Notes: generated by a model not told the origin, from the sequence alone. Positions 1-8,860 are shown, counted from the stretch's first letter. The stretch: DNA of 35,735 bases from Bacteroidales bacterium (GCA_003557385.1 PWON01000128.1:1-35735); one strand, 5' to 3'. Numbers and translations are program-made.

Positions 1-99
1 GGCCGGAATGCGGCCCCCAAACCGGGATCCATCCGGCCGGGCTTTTTGCCCGCGGCAGGCCGGCCTTCATTCAAAAGGCAAAAATATGGTTTATTTTCT

Positions 100-107
100 T
101 AATTTTG
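100..107 (+). promoter_or_regulatory. Candidate -7 promoter element for fbaA
   Basis: TAATTTTG matches the Bacteroidota -7 consensus TAnnTTTG and lies about 45 bases before the aldolase start. No convincing TTG element is seen 18-21 bases upstream, so support is moderate only. Confidence 0.4.
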
Positions 108-151
108 AGATTCAGAAACATTGTAAACCCAAATAATAAAGCATCATTCCT

Positions 152-1231
152 ATGACAGCAAAAAACTTGAAACACATTGAACCCGGGGTTTTGTCGGGCG
201 AAGAGGTCCTCGAAGTATTTCGCATCGCCAAAGAGCAGCAGTTTGCATTGCCGGCCATAAATGTTACCGGGACCAATACCGTCAATGCCGTGCTTGAAGC
301 GGCCAGGGATTTTAATTCTCCGGTCATCATTCAGTTTTCGAACGGGGGCGCCCATTTTTTTGCGGGCAAGTCCCTTTCAAATGAAAACCAGCAGGCAGCC
401 ATTGCAGGAGCTGTTTCCGGGGCACATCATGTAAGGATGATGGCCCGGGAATACGGCGTGCGTGTTATTTTACACACCGACCATGCCGCCAAAAAATTGT
501 TGCCTTGGATTGACGGACTGCTCCAGGCCAGCGAGGAATATTACAAATCAAGCGGGAAGCCCCTGTTCAGTTCGCACATGCTTGACTTATCGGAAGAAAG
601 CCTGGAGGATAATATTGCCATCAGCCAAAAATATTTTGAACGGATGAATAAAATGGGCATGACACTCGAAGTGGAACTGGGTGTTACCGGAGGCGAAGAG
701 GACGGGGTTGACAATACCGGCATTGACAGCTCCAAGCTTTATACCCAGCCCGAAGAGGTAGCCGCGATGTATGAAGCGCTCAACAAGGTATCAGACCGTT
801 TCACAATTGCTGCCGCTTTTGGAAATGTACACGGTGTATACAAACCGGGAAATGTCAAACTGGAACCCGTGATCCTGAAAAACTCCCAGGCCCATATCCG
901 TGAAAAATTCGGTACCGGCGCCAACCCTGTCAGTTTTGTTTTCCATGGCGGAAGCGGCTCCAGCCAGGAAGAGATCCGGGAAGCCATTTCTTACGGGGTA
1001 ATTAAAATGAACATTGACACCGACACCCAATGGGCATTCTGGAAAGGCGTTAAGGAATTCTATCAGAAAAACGAAGGTTACCTTCAGGGACAAATTGGCA
1101 ATCCGGACGGGGAAGATAAGCCCAACAAAAAATTCTATGACCCGCGGGCATGGCTCAGGAAAGCGGAAGAGAGCATGGTTGAACGGCTCCGCCAGGCGTT
1201 TGACGACCTGAACGCGCTAAACAGGAATTAA
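152..1231 (+). CDS. fbaA: Class II fructose-bisphosphate aldolase
   Basis: Cleaves fructose-1,6-bisphosphate into glyceraldehyde-3-phosphate and dihydroxyacetone phosphate in cytosolic glycolysis and gluconeogenesis. The 359-residue length fits the long class IIA (E. coli FbaA) type. HTDH at residues 108-111 contains the catalytic Asp and the first zinc-binding His. EVELGVTGGEEDG (from about 173), the later HGVYKPGN, and FVFHGGSGS with another zinc His and the phosphate-binding Gly/Ser loop follow in the family order. The start is the ATG preceded by an A-rich leader without a Shine-Dalgarno sequence, normal for Bacteroidota. Its stop overlaps, tail to tail, the stop of the SPOR gene on the other strand. 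Function is secure from the motifs. Confidence 0.96.
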   Translation: MTAKNLKHIEPGVLSGEEVLEVFRIAKEQQFALPAINVTGTNTVNAVLEAARDFNSPVIIQFSNGGAHFFAGKSLSNENQQAAIAGAVSGAHHVRMMAREYGVRVILHTDHAAKKLLPWIDGLLQASEEYYKSSGKPLFSSHMLDLSEESLEDNIAISQKYFERMNKMGMTLEVELGVTGGEEDGVDNTGIDSSKLYTQPEEVAAMYEALNKVSDRFTIAAAFGNVHGVYKPGNVKLEPVILKNSQAHIREKFGTGANPVSFVFHGGSGSSQEEIREAISYGVIKMNIDTDTQWAFWKGVKEFYQKNEGYLQGQIGNPDGEDKPNKKFYDPRAWLRKAEESMVERLRQAFDDLNALNRN

Positions 1232-1773
1232 TCCGGTTCGGGAAAATTGATCATGTCGACCACAATATAGGCAGAAGCGTAATCGCGCCTGATCTTCTCA
1301 AGAAAGCGGCGGGCATCGAGCCTGGTGCCGAAATCACCGACCCTTAACTTAAAGTAGGGTTCTTCGTAAATGATGTAGGCGTTTACCCCGGGATATTTGT
1401 TTTCAAAATCAGCCTGTTCCCGTTGTGTATTCAACCGGGCCCTGTTTCCGGAATCCATGTAAAGGTGTACCCGGTATCCTGGAATACCGCGCTGCTGACG
1501 TGCTGCTTCGCGGTGTGCCTTCAAGAGAAGCTCTATTTTCCTGTCCTGCTCCACATATTCCCGGGTCAGTGGAAGCAGCTGCGGCACACTGTCGGCGGGC
1601 AGGCTGTCGCGCAAAAGCGTATCGGCTGACAGGGTATCTGCAGGCTGCATCCCGGCTTGCTGCACAGGGTCAACCTGCGCCCCGGCCTGCATCGCAATGA
1701 ACCAGATCATCACCACACCTGCAAACAAGCGCCAACCTATTCGCCCAACGACACTATTTAGCCCACCAATCAC
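1228..1773 (-). CDS. SPOR domain protein with N-terminal signal sequence
   Basis: About 180 residues. The N-terminus has basic residues (RIGWR), a hydrophobic stretch and an A-G-A-Q end that looks like a signal peptide cleavage site, so the protein is probably exported. A low-complexity linker rich in P, D, S and L follows. The last 80 residues form a SPOR domain (YRVHLYMDSG near the start, YFKLRVGDFGTR near the end), a fold that binds denuded glycan strands of septal peptidoglycan. There is no ATG at a sensible place: the frame opens with TTG (1776) followed directly by GTG (1773), and I chose GTG. The first in-frame ATG (1710) would truncate the signal. The gene follows proS after a gap filled by a 7-bp tandem repeat. 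Confidence 0.8.
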   Translation of the reverse strand: MIGGLNSVVGRIGWRLFAGVVMIWFIAMQAGAQVDPVQQAGMQPADTLSADTLLRDSLPADSVPQLLPLTREYVEQDRKIELLLKAHREAARQQRGIPGYRVHLYMDSGNRARLNTQREQADFENKYPGVNAYIIYEEPYFKLRVGDFGTRLDARRFLEKIRRDYASAYIVVDMINFPEPD

Positions 1774-1815
1774 CAATTACTAAATACTAATTACTAATTA
1801 CTAACTACTAACTAC
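1774..1815. repeat. 7-bp tandem repeat, six units
   Basis: Six consecutive heptamers close to TAATTAC read on the plus strand: CAATTAC, TAAATAC, TAATTAC twice, TAACTAC twice. They fill the gap between the proS stop and the start of the SPOR gene. As seven is not a multiple of three, unit gain or loss would shift spacing or frame of anything reading through. Confidence 0.8.
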
Positions 1816-1833
1816 TTCTTCCCAACACAATCC

Positions 1834-3309
1834 CTAATACGCTCTTGCAAAAACCACCCTCCCTTCCGAGGGCTTCCCTGAATAAACGCAACGTCCCGCT
1901 TCTTTATTTTTTTCCAGGGGGATGCACCGTATGGTAGCCTTGGTTTCATCCTTAATCTTTTCTTCTGTTTCGGCTGTGCCATCCCAATGGGCCAGGATAA
2001 AGCCGCCTTTTTCATCAAGGATTTTTTTAAACGACTCCCAGGTGTCGGCCTTGCGTGTGTTTTTTTCACGAAACGACAATGCACGCTGATACAGGCCGTC
2101 CTGGATCTCATCCAGAAGCGCTGTCACCACAGCACCCGCATCCTTAAGCGGAATCACTTGTTTTTTCAAGGTGTCCCTCCGGGCGAGTTCCACTGTTCCC
2201 TTTTCCACATCACGCGGACCGATTGCCAGGCGTACCGGCACCCCCTTAAACTCATATTCATTGAATTTCCAGCCGGGTTTATGGGTATCCCTGTCATCCA
2301 GTTTTACGAGGATGTTGTGTTGTTCCAGTTCATGTTTCAGCCCACGGGCCTTTTCACACACCACATCATATTCTTTCCTTGTCTTATAGATGGGAACAAT
2401 GACGGCCTGTATGGGAGCCAGTTTAGGCGGCAACACCAGACCGTGGTCATCGGAATGGGCCATGATCAAAGCACCCACCAGACGTGTAGACACCCCCCAT
2501 GACGTGGCCCAGACATATTCCAGAGTCCCTTCCTTGCTGGCAAACTTTACATCAAAAGCTTTGGCAAAATTTTGCCCCAGAAAATGTGAGGTGCCGGCTT
2601 GCAATGCCTTGCCATCTTGCATCAGGGCTTCAATACACAAGGTTTCCATGGCCCCTGCAAAACGTTCATTCTCCGACTTGGATCCCTGCAGAACAGGGAT
2701 GGCCATAAACTTTTCCGCAAACCGGGTATACACATCCAGCATACGGTAGGTTTCCTCCAGGGCCTCTTCTCTGGTGGCATGGGCGGTATGCCCTTCCTGC
2801 CAAAGGAATTCGGCCGTGCGTAAGAACATCCTGGTACGCATTTCCCAGCGCACCACATTGGCCCATTGATTGATTAGGATTGGCAGGTCGCGATAAGATT
2901 GCACCCATTGACGATAGGTATCCCAGATAATGGTTTCGGAAGTGGGCCTGATGACCAGTTCTTCTTCAAGTTTGGCCGTATCATCCACCACAATGCCTTT
3001 GCCCGAAGGATCATTTTTCAGTCGGTAATGCGTTACCACGGCGCATTCTTTGGCAAAACCCTCCACATGGTCGGCCTCCCGGCTAAAAAACGATTTGGGA
3101 ATGAAAAGCGGGAAATATGCATTGGAGTGACCGGTATCCTTGAACATCTTATCCAGCGCCGCCTGCATCTTTTCCCATATGGCATATCCATAGGGCTTGA
3201 TCACCATGCATCCCCTCACGGCTGAACTCTCCGCCAGGCCTGCGCGTTGCACAATATCATTGTACCACTTTGAATAATTCTCTTCTCTGGTGGAAAAATC
3301 TTTAGCCAT
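1834..3309 (-). CDS. proS: Prolyl-tRNA synthetase, archaeal/eukaryal type (ProS type 3)
   Basis: Class II aminoacyl-tRNA synthetase charging tRNA-Pro in the cytosol. At 491 residues it lacks the roughly 180-residue editing insertion of the E. coli type. It shows instead the compact archaeal/eukaryal arrangement: class II motif 2 with RPTSET (about residue 121) and VVRWEMRTR, motif 3 region with [16 protein letters not shown], an anticodon-binding domain beginning near [11 protein letters not shown], and a C-terminal extension ending in the tyrosine typical of this type. The ATG start gives the usual [19 protein letters not shown]-terminus. It is divergent from the neighbouring lipoprotein gene, and both may share a promoter region at 3362-3400. 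Function is firm. Confidence 0.96.
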   Translation of the reverse strand: MAKDFSTREENYSKWYNDIVQRAGLAESSAVRGCMVIKPYGYAIWEKMQAALDKMFKDTGHSNAYFPLFIPKSFFSREADHVEGFAKECAVVTHYRLKNDPSGKGIVVDDTAKLEEELVIRPTSETIIWDTYRQWVQSYRDLPILINQWANVVRWEMRTRMFLRTAEFLWQEGHTAHATREEALEETYRMLDVYTRFAEKFMAIPVLQGSKSENERFAGAMETLCIEALMQDGKALQAGTSHFLGQNFAKAFDVKFASKEGTLEYVWATSWGVSTRLVGALIMAHSDDHGLVLPPKLAPIQAVIVPIYKTRKEYDVVCEKARGLKHELEQHNILVKLDDRDTHKPGWKFNEYEFKGVPVRLAIGPRDVEKGTVELARRDTLKKQVIPLKDAGAVVTALLDEIQDGLYQRALSFREKNTRKADTWESFKKILDEKGGFILAHWDGTAETEEKIKDETKATIRCIPLEKNKEAGRCVYSGKPSEGRVVFARAY

Positions 3310-3361
3310 AATGCGCTTTTGGTATAGTATTTGTGTTTTATAGTATACAGAAATAAACGGG

Positions 3362-3369
3362 CAAATTTA
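3362..3369 (-). promoter_or_regulatory. Candidate -7 element for proS
   Basis: On the minus strand this reads TAAATTTG, an exact TAnnTTTG match, about 53 bases before the proS start. No clear -33 TTTG accompanies it. Confidence 0.45.
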
Positions 3370-3392
3370 ACAAAAAAGTCGGGTATACTCAT

Positions 3393-3400
3393 TAAGTTTG
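3393..3400 (+). promoter_or_regulatory. Candidate -7 element for the lipoprotein gene
   Basis: TAAGTTTG fits TAnnTTTG and lies 34 bases before the lipoprotein ATG. It is separated by only 23 bases from the divergent proS -7 element, so both promoters would compete for the same polymerase footprint. The -33 element is weak. Confidence 0.45.
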
Positions 3401-3421
3401 TATAAACCAAAATAAACAACC

Positions 3422-3427
3422 GGGAGG
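3422..3427 (+). promoter_or_regulatory. Shine-Dalgarno-like GGGAGG
   Basis: GGGAGG ends 7 bases before the ATG of the lipoprotein gene, a perfect SD spacing. This is unusual in a window where nearly all starts lack such a sequence. It may be chance, because Bacteroidota ribosomes largely ignore SD sequences. Confidence 0.4.
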
Positions 3428-3434
3428 AAAAGTC

Positions 3435-5084
3435 ATGAAAACACTGCTTAATTTGATTGGCATTTTGTTTGCACTGACCGTTTCGGGTTGCACTTCAACC
3501 CAGTACACGGCAGGCATTCATGACGACATCTATTACAGTCCGCAGGAGGTGCAGGGCGTTGCAGCACAGGAAGCTGTACAATATGAGGGCAGGGCGATAG
3601 AGGTCGAAGTCGTTGACGAGTACCAGGTCGCAACACAAGAATCTGACACCCTGGAATACTATTATGACGAAGAAGGCAACCAGGTCATCATCCACAATTA
3701 CTACTATGGTGATTATTATGATTTCGCCTATGCTTCAAGGATCAGGCGTTTTCACAGGCCTTATGTTAGTTTCGGGTACTACGACCCCTTCTTTACCAAC
3801 ATGTATTTCTATACTTACAACCCATATTTTTACGGGATGAGCATTTATTACATGGGGTTCAGCCCGTCCCCCTTCTACTTTGGGGGATACTATGCCAGCC
3901 ATTTTTACAGTCCTTTCTGGCGTCGTTACCACTGGTATAACCCATGGTTCGGCTTTTATCCGGGATCATTCTGGGCCGGTTACCATTATGGATTCCTTGC
4001 CGGTTTCCATACCGGGTTCTGGCACCCGTTCTATTACGGGTATGGTTTTGGATACGGCGCTTACGGTTATTGGGGGCATCCCGGCTATTATTACTACAAC
4101 AGTTTTGACGGGAGCACCGCATACCATTATGGCCCGCGCGGCACCACCGGAAGTACCGTAAGAAGCCCCGGCGGCGGACGTACACAAACTTCAGGCCGCA
4201 CCAGCTTTGCCCAGAACTTTGAAGAAAGAACATTCGTGGATGATCATGGCAGGCGCCAGGTGCTTTCCCAGAGGGAGCAGGCTTCCGCAAGGGAAGATCG
4301 CAGGGAATCCCTGGAGTCCACACGCAGGCCCGGTCAAACAGAACGTCCGGAAGCCGCCAGGACAGAAATAACCCTGGCTGGCCGGGAAGAAACTACCAGG
4401 CCGGAAAGGGCACAGGAAGAAACTACCAGGCCGGAACGTGTGCGTGAAGAAAGTGCAACCCATGTAAGGGAAACCCGTGAAGCCTATCAGCCTGGCAGAC
4501 GTATAGAAGAATATCAGGCCCCTGACAGGGAACGGTACGAAAGGGTGACACGTGAAAGATATACAAGGCCCGAACAGGCCAGTCCGGCAAGGCAAACCCA
4601 GGAAGACCGTAGCTCAAATTACACCATGCCCCGGTCATACACTTCGCCAAGTTATCAGCAGCCAAGTACGCCGCAACGGACAAGGCCGGCTACCACCACA
4701 AGGCCAACACGCGAAACCACCGCCCCCGGCAGGGTTACACAACCCCCGGCCAGGCCGGCAACGCAGCCAACACAAAGGCCTGCCACCCAGCCTTCACGTA
4801 CCGAAAGGGGCCAGCCAAGCTACACGCCGCCAAGCCGTCAACCTTCGAGGTCAACCACTGCTCCTGCCAGGACTGCCCCCAGCAGAAGCACAACCGCCCC
4901 CGCAAGGACGACTACTCCAAGCAGAAGCACCACCTCCCCCTCAAGGAGCAGCTCAGGCAGGTCTGTAAGTCCGCCGGCCCGCAGCTCATCGTCCGGCAGA
5001 AGTTCCGGAACCAGCTCACGCGGAGGTTCATCGTCCAGCAGGAGCTCATCCGGTGGAAGTTCATCCGGTGGAAGGAACAGGTAA
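3435..5084 (+). CDS. Tyr/Phe/Gly-rich lipoprotein with Ser/Arg/Thr/Pro-rich tail, function unknown
   Basis: The N-terminus carries a lipoprotein signal ending in the lipobox VSGC (Cys19). The next residues (STQYTAG) are not the acidic surface-export signal, so the protein is probably anchored on the periplasmic face of the outer membrane. Roughly residues 85-230 are dense in Tyr, Phe, Gly, Trp and His. A charged Arg/Glu-rich stretch follows, with EETTRPER repeated twice, and then about 200 residues made almost only of Ser, Thr, Pro, Arg, Gly, Ala and Gln. Such composition suggests a disordered, adhesive or matrix-like protein rather than an enzyme. I do not recognise a named family. A strong terminator follows. 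Confidence 0.8.
   Translation: MKTLLNLIGILFALTVSGCTSTQYTAGIHDDIYYSPQEVQGVAAQEAVQYEGRAIEVEVVDEYQVATQESDTLEYYYDEEGNQVIIHNYYYGDYYDFAYASRIRRFHRPYVSFGYYDPFFTNMYFYTYNPYFYGMSIYYMGFSPSPFYFGGYYASHFYSPFWRRYHWYNPWFGFYPGSFWAGYHYGFLAGFHTGFWHPFYYGYGFGYGAYGYWGHPGYYYYNSFDGSTAYHYGPRGTTGSTVRSPGGGRTQTSGRTSFAQNFEERTFVDDHGRRQVLSQREQASAREDRRESLESTRRPGQTERPEAARTEITLAGREETTRPERAQEETTRPERVREESATHVRETREAYQPGRRIEEYQAPDRERYERVTRERYTRPEQASPARQTQEDRSSNYTMPRSYTSPSYQQPSTPQRTRPATTTRPTRETTAPGRVTQPPARPATQPTQRPATQPSRTERGQPSYTPPSRQPSRSTTAPARTAPSRSTTAPARTTTPSRSTTSPSRSSSGRSVSPPARSSSSGRSSGTSSRGGSSSSRSSSGGSSSGGRNR
4385..4436 (+). repeat. Internal 22-bp direct repeat, 30-bp period
   Basis: Two identical 22-base copies (4385-4406 and 4415-4436) encode the repeated EETTRPER segment of the low-complexity lipoprotein. 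The nucleotide identity suggests a recent in-frame duplication. Confidence 0.75.
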
Positions 5085-5118
5085 TGCATTGTGCAACGAA
5101 TCCCCTAAAATAATCATC

Positions 5119-5163
5119 ACCTCCCGGCATTCCAGGTTTCCGGTTTTCGCCGGGAGGTTTTTT
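5119..5163 (+). terminator. Intrinsic terminator after the lipoprotein gene
   Basis: A 10-bp stem, ACCTCCCGGC (5119-5128) with GCCGGGAGGT (5149-5158), closes a 20-base loop and runs directly into a T tract (5158-5163). It sits 35 bases after the lipoprotein stop. Confidence 0.85.
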
Positions 5164-5310
5164 AACCAACTCATAAACAAGCAAGCAGTATCGTAAAACG
5201 GCCAACAGTAATGATTTGAAGCACAAGGGAATAAATACAATATGGCGTTTGCTGTCGACTAACCCGCAATTGCTTGGATCATTTGACCGAAATATTTAAA
5301 TTACTTACAG

Positions 5311-6792
5311 ATGAAAAGGTTCATATTATCATTGATTGTCGGTTTTACATTTGTGTCCACAGCCATTGCACAAAACGAAATGGATGCATTGCGCTTCTCC
5401 CAGATATTCCCGGGTGGTACGGCGCGTTTCACTGGGATGGGAGGATCATTTGGTGCGCTTGGCGGGGATTTTTCCGCCCTTAGCATTAACCCTGCGGCCA
5501 TTGGTGTTTACCGTTCTTCCGAATTTACCATCACCCCGGTGCTCAACTACAACCAGGTAGAAAGCCGTTATTTCGACACCTGGCAGGATGATATGAAATA
5601 CAACTTCAACCTCAACAATGCAGGGGTGGTATTTGCTTTTCCCATTGGGGGTGAACCCGGCGGCGGGGGCTGGCAGTTTGTAAATTTCGGGCTGGGCATT
5701 AACCGGCACAACAATTTCAGCGAACGATGGATTGCCGGGGGGTTCAACCCGTACAGCTCAAGAATGGCCGGGTTGTTGCAACAAGCGCGGCACGAAGGTC
5801 ATGTGGACAACCTGGATCCCTTTTCCACCCAGCTTGCCTGGGAAACATGGTTGCTGGGAGAAGACGAGGATGGTTTTTTCGCCGACATGTTGCATGGCGT
5901 GGACCAATACCAGGAAACCTACACATCGGGTTCGGTCCGTGAATTTGTATTGTCTGTCGGGGCAAACTACAACGACCGCCTCTATTTGGGGGCCACCATA
6001 GGCCTTCCGTCTGTTTCCTACCAGGAAGAAAGCATTTTCCACGAAGAAGACACCCAGCAAACCAATCCGATCTTCAACTCCATGACCTTTACCAACAAGC
6101 ACAAGACCACGGGCAGCGGATACAACTTCAAGCTGGGGGCCATCATCCGGCTGACTGATATTATACGTATTGGCGGTGCATTTCATTCACCCACCTTCTA
6201 TGAACTCACAGACCGGTACAACGCCACGATGCGTTCCGATCTGGAGCTGGATTATGACTCCAGGTTTGCCCGGTCGCCCGAAGGAAGGTTTGATTATGAA
6301 TTGAACACCCCCATGAAATTGACCGGAAGCCTCGGCCTGGTGTTTGGCACAAGCGGCATGATCAATGTCGACTATGAATATATTGATTATACAAAAGCCC
6401 GCCTGCGTAGCAGCGATCACCTGTTTACCGAAGAAAACAGGAACATACGGGAAGCATTCACTGCCCAGCATGCCATCCGCATTGGGGGAGAGTTGCGGCT
6501 GAGCCCACTGATTATTCGCGGTGGTTATGGATTTTATTCCAACCCTTACCAGCCTGAAGTCAATGATGCACAACGCTCCCTGATCTCTTTCGGTTTAGGC
6601 ATCCGCGAATCGGACTATTTCTTCGACTTTTCCTATGTCTACAGTTTTTATTCGGAGGATTATTTTTTATACACGCTTGAAAGCGATCATCCGGAAGATT
6701 ATAATCTTCCCGGCGACCAGTGGAAACCGCCCCTGGTCAACAGGGACTTCTCCCTGAGCAGCTTCAGACTGACCATCGGGCGACGCTTCTGA
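5311..6792 (+). CDS. FadL/OmpP1-family outer-membrane transport protein
   Basis: 493 residues with a clear signal peptide (KRFILSLIVGFTFVSTAIAQ, cleavage after AIA-Q). The mature N-terminus contains GGTARFTGMGGSFGALGGDFSALSINPAAIG split over two short motifs, the family mark of OmpP1/FadL/TodX proteins. The rest alternates polar and aromatic residues as in a beta barrel and ends in Phe (IGRRF), as outer-membrane barrels do. The family moves hydrophobic molecules such as fatty acids or aromatics across the outer membrane, but the substrate here cannot be read from sequence. It is flanked by terminators on both sides (5119-5163 and 6797-6828) and so is probably transcribed alone. Confidence 0.85.
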   Translation: MKRFILSLIVGFTFVSTAIAQNEMDALRFSQIFPGGTARFTGMGGSFGALGGDFSALSINPAAIGVYRSSEFTITPVLNYNQVESRYFDTWQDDMKYNFNLNNAGVVFAFPIGGEPGGGGWQFVNFGLGINRHNNFSERWIAGGFNPYSSRMAGLLQQARHEGHVDNLDPFSTQLAWETWLLGEDEDGFFADMLHGVDQYQETYTSGSVREFVLSVGANYNDRLYLGATIGLPSVSYQEESIFHEEDTQQTNPIFNSMTFTNKHKTTGSGYNFKLGAIIRLTDIIRIGGAFHSPTFYELTDRYNATMRSDLELDYDSRFARSPEGRFDYELNTPMKLTGSLGLVFGTSGMINVDYEYIDYTKARLRSSDHLFTEENRNIREAFTAQHAIRIGGELRLSPLIIRGGYGFYSNPYQPEVNDAQRSLISFGLGIRESDYFFDFSYVYSFYSEDYFLYTLESDHPEDYNLPGDQWKPPLVNRDFSLSSFRLTIGRRF

Positions 6793-6796
6793 AAAT

Positions 6797-6828
6797 AAAA
6801 AAACCGGACGCTGATGTCCGGTTTTTTT
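6797..6828. terminator. Bidirectional intrinsic terminator
   Basis: A7 (6797-6803), stem CCGGAC (6804-6809), six-base loop, GTCCGG (6816-6821), T7 (6822-6828). The symmetric A and T tracts let it serve both the FadL-type gene on the plus strand and the zinc-ribbon gene on the minus strand. Confidence 0.93.
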
Positions 6829-6846
6829 ATTCGATCAAAAGTCTGG

Positions 6847-7707
6847 TCAGGATTCGCTGACCGTATTGATAATTTCTTCATCCACCAGGATCCGGCCGCA
6901 ATATTCGCACACAATGATCTTTTTATGCAAGCGGATGTCGAGGTGACGCTGGGGCGGAATTTTATTGAAGCATCCCCCACAGGCATCCCTTTCGACCACA
7001 ACCACAGCCAGACCGTTCAGTGCATTGTCGCGAATGCGCTGGTAAGCATTCAACAACCGGTCCTCAATTTTGTCGCGTTGCACTTCGGCCCTCTTTAACA
7101 ACTCGGCTTCGTCTTTTTCTGTTTCGGCCACAATGTCGTTGAGTTCCGCTTTCTTTGCCTCCAGATCCTGTTTCCTTTCATCCAGTTCTTCCACCACCTG
7201 TTTGACAAGTTCATTCTTTGCTTCCACTTCGACGGCAAACTCCTTCATCTTCTTTTCGGCCAGCTGTGCTTCCAGGGTTTGGTATTCAATTTCTTTAGAC
7301 AAGGAATCATATTCCCGGTTGTTGCGCACATTCATTTGCTGCGCTTCGTATTTCTTGATCAACTCGAGGCTTTCCTGGGCAGAGATCTTTTTATTAGAAA
7401 TTTGGGTTTCCAGCTCTTTGATCTGCTCGTTGAATTTTGCCACCCTGGTTTCCAGGCCGGCAATTTCATCTTCCAGGTCCTGCACTTCAAGCGGAAGTTC
7501 ACCCCTGACACTTCGCAGACGGTCAACATTAAAGTCTATGGTTTGCAGCTGGAACAGGGAAATGAGTTTGTTTTTTACGCTTTTCTCAATACTTTCTTCG
7601 GTAGCTGTTTCGGGAACGGCAACGGGTGATCCCTCGGTACCGGTACTCGGATTGATCATTTTTCCGGCGCCCTGTTCTTTCTTACTGGTTTTTTTGCTTT
7701 TTGCCAT
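6847..7707 (-). CDS. Coiled-coil protein with C-terminal C4 zinc ribbon
   Basis: 286 residues. A short low-complexity lysine-rich N-terminus is followed by a long heptad-rich, Glu/Lys/Leu-dominated helical region (about residues 55-215) expected to form a coiled-coil hairpin. The end holds a zinc ribbon with CGGC and, 22 residues later, CEYC. This is the architecture of the widespread zf-RING_7 C4-type zinc-ribbon family, which resembles the FlgZ/HP0958 type and is often proposed to bind nucleic acid or act as a chaperone; its role in Bacteroidota is not established. It lies 29 bases after the Nif3-like gene, so the two probably form an operon read from the promoter at 8861-8868, with the terminator at 6797-6828. 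Confidence 0.88.
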   Translation of the reverse strand: MAKSKKTSKKEQGAGKMINPSTGTEGSPVAVPETATEESIEKSVKNKLISLFQLQTIDFNVDRLRSVRGELPLEVQDLEDEIAGLETRVAKFNEQIKELETQISNKKISAQESLELIKKYEAQQMNVRNNREYDSLSKEIEYQTLEAQLAEKKMKEFAVEVEAKNELVKQVVEELDERKQDLEAKKAELNDIVAETEKDEAELLKRAEVQRDKIEDRLLNAYQRIRDNALNGLAVVVVERDACGGCFNKIPPQRHLDIRLHKKIIVCEYCGRILVDEEIINTVSES

Positions 7708-7736
7708 TTATGTCTTTTGTTTTGTTTATCAAGGAT

Positions 7737-8837
7737 TTAATAATAAACTACTGGATTGGTATCCACTTCCGAAACAAGGAGTGCAAAGTTAATCATTTTT
7801 TTCTTAACAATATCATGTAGCAACTCCCTGGCAAACTGCTCTGTTTCGAAATGACCGGCATCGACCAGCAAGACCTTTCCTGTGGCATCAAAAAACTGAT
7901 GGTACTTCACATCGCCTGTTACAAAAGCCTGTGCTCCTGACTGTAAGGCCGCAGGCAACAGGAAAGCGCCCGAGCCCCCACACAGGGCCACAGACCGGAT
8001 CATCTGATGACCCGTGCGGGAATGCTTCAAACAGGTTGTACCGAGTGTTTCTTTTACCATTTGAAGAAACGCTTCCGTTTGCATGGCTTCAGGAAGATCG
8101 CCAAGCATTCCTGCACCGGCCTGATCGAACTCATTGTCCAGCGGATACAGGTCATAGGCCACCTCCTCGTACGGGTGACTGTCTTTCATAGCAGCCACAA
8201 CCGCGTGTTTTAAATAGACCGGCAAAATGGTCTCTATGCGCTCTTCCGCTTCATAATGCAATTCCCCGACTTTTCCGACAAAAGGGCTGGTGTCATCACC
8301 GGCACGGAACGAACCCTTGCCTTCCACACCAAAGCTGCAACAATCATAGTCGCCGATATGGCCGGCCCCTGCACGGAACATGGCAGCACGGACTTTGCCG
8401 GCATGGTCTTTCGGGCAAAAGGTGACAAGCTTCATCAACATTGATTTCACCGGCTGCAGTACGCGCAAGTTTTGCAAGCCCAGCCGGGTACCCAGCAAAT
8501 GGTTAACACCCAGCCGGATGTTGTCAAGATTGGTATGTACGGCAACCACTGCAATCCCATGCCTGATGGCTTCAATGACCACTTGTTCTGCCGGGGTTTC
8601 GCCCGCAAGACGGGTCAGGCCTTTGAATATCAACGGATGGTGCGAGATGACAACGTCACATTTTTTCCGGACAGCTTCGGCCATTACTTCCGGGGTCACA
8701 TCCAGGCAAACAAGGCCGCGTTTAATTTCCTGCTGAGGCGAACCAACCTGGATGCCAGAATTATCGTATGATTCCTGCAAGGCAAAAGGCGCTTCCGCAT
8801 CAATTGCCCTGATGAGGTCGTTTAAAATCATAATCAT
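7737..8837 (-). CDS. Nif3-like dinuclear metal centre hexameric protein (YbgI family)
   Basis: About 366 residues. Family signatures are visible: ESYDNSGIQVG near the N-terminus, VVISHHPLIFKG, AVVAVHTNLDN, and near the end VTGDVKYHQFFD and VDAGHFETE, which carry the His, Asp and Glu ligands of the two-metal site. It has the long form, with a central PII-like insertion between the two halves. Biochemical function of the family is not settled; roles in GTP cyclohydrolase-like chemistry have been proposed. I place the start at the ATG giving MIMILNDLIRAID, because the -7 element at 8861-8868 lies inside the longer frame (8885) and family members begin just before this segment. ATG at 8831 is equally possible. 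Confidence 0.9.
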   Translation of the reverse strand: MIMILNDLIRAIDAEAPFALQESYDNSGIQVGSPQQEIKRGLVCLDVTPEVMAEAVRKKCDVVISHHPLIFKGLTRLAGETPAEQVVIEAIRHGIAVVAVHTNLDNIRLGVNHLLGTRLGLQNLRVLQPVKSMLMKLVTFCPKDHAGKVRAAMFRAGAGHIGDYDCCSFGVEGKGSFRAGDDTSPFVGKVGELHYEAEERIETILPVYLKHAVVAAMKDSHPYEEVAYDLYPLDNEFDQAGAGMLGDLPEAMQTEAFLQMVKETLGTTCLKHSRTGHQMIRSVALCGGSGAFLLPAALQSGAQAFVTGDVKYHQFFDATGKVLLVDAGHFETEQFARELLHDIVKKKMINFALLVSEVDTNPVVYY

Positions 8838-8860
8838 GCGTTTTTCGGTATGATGCATTT

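Noticed and set aside
1-70. GC-rich inverted repeats as a terminator or the end of an upstream gene
   Set aside because: CGGGC-TTTTT-GCCCG (38-52) can fold, but no T tract follows and no frame can be supported in so little sequence.
4600-5080. CRISPR-like or satellite array
   Set aside because: The repetition is codon-level low complexity of Ser/Thr/Pro/Arg inside one reading frame, with no constant repeat and spacer structure.
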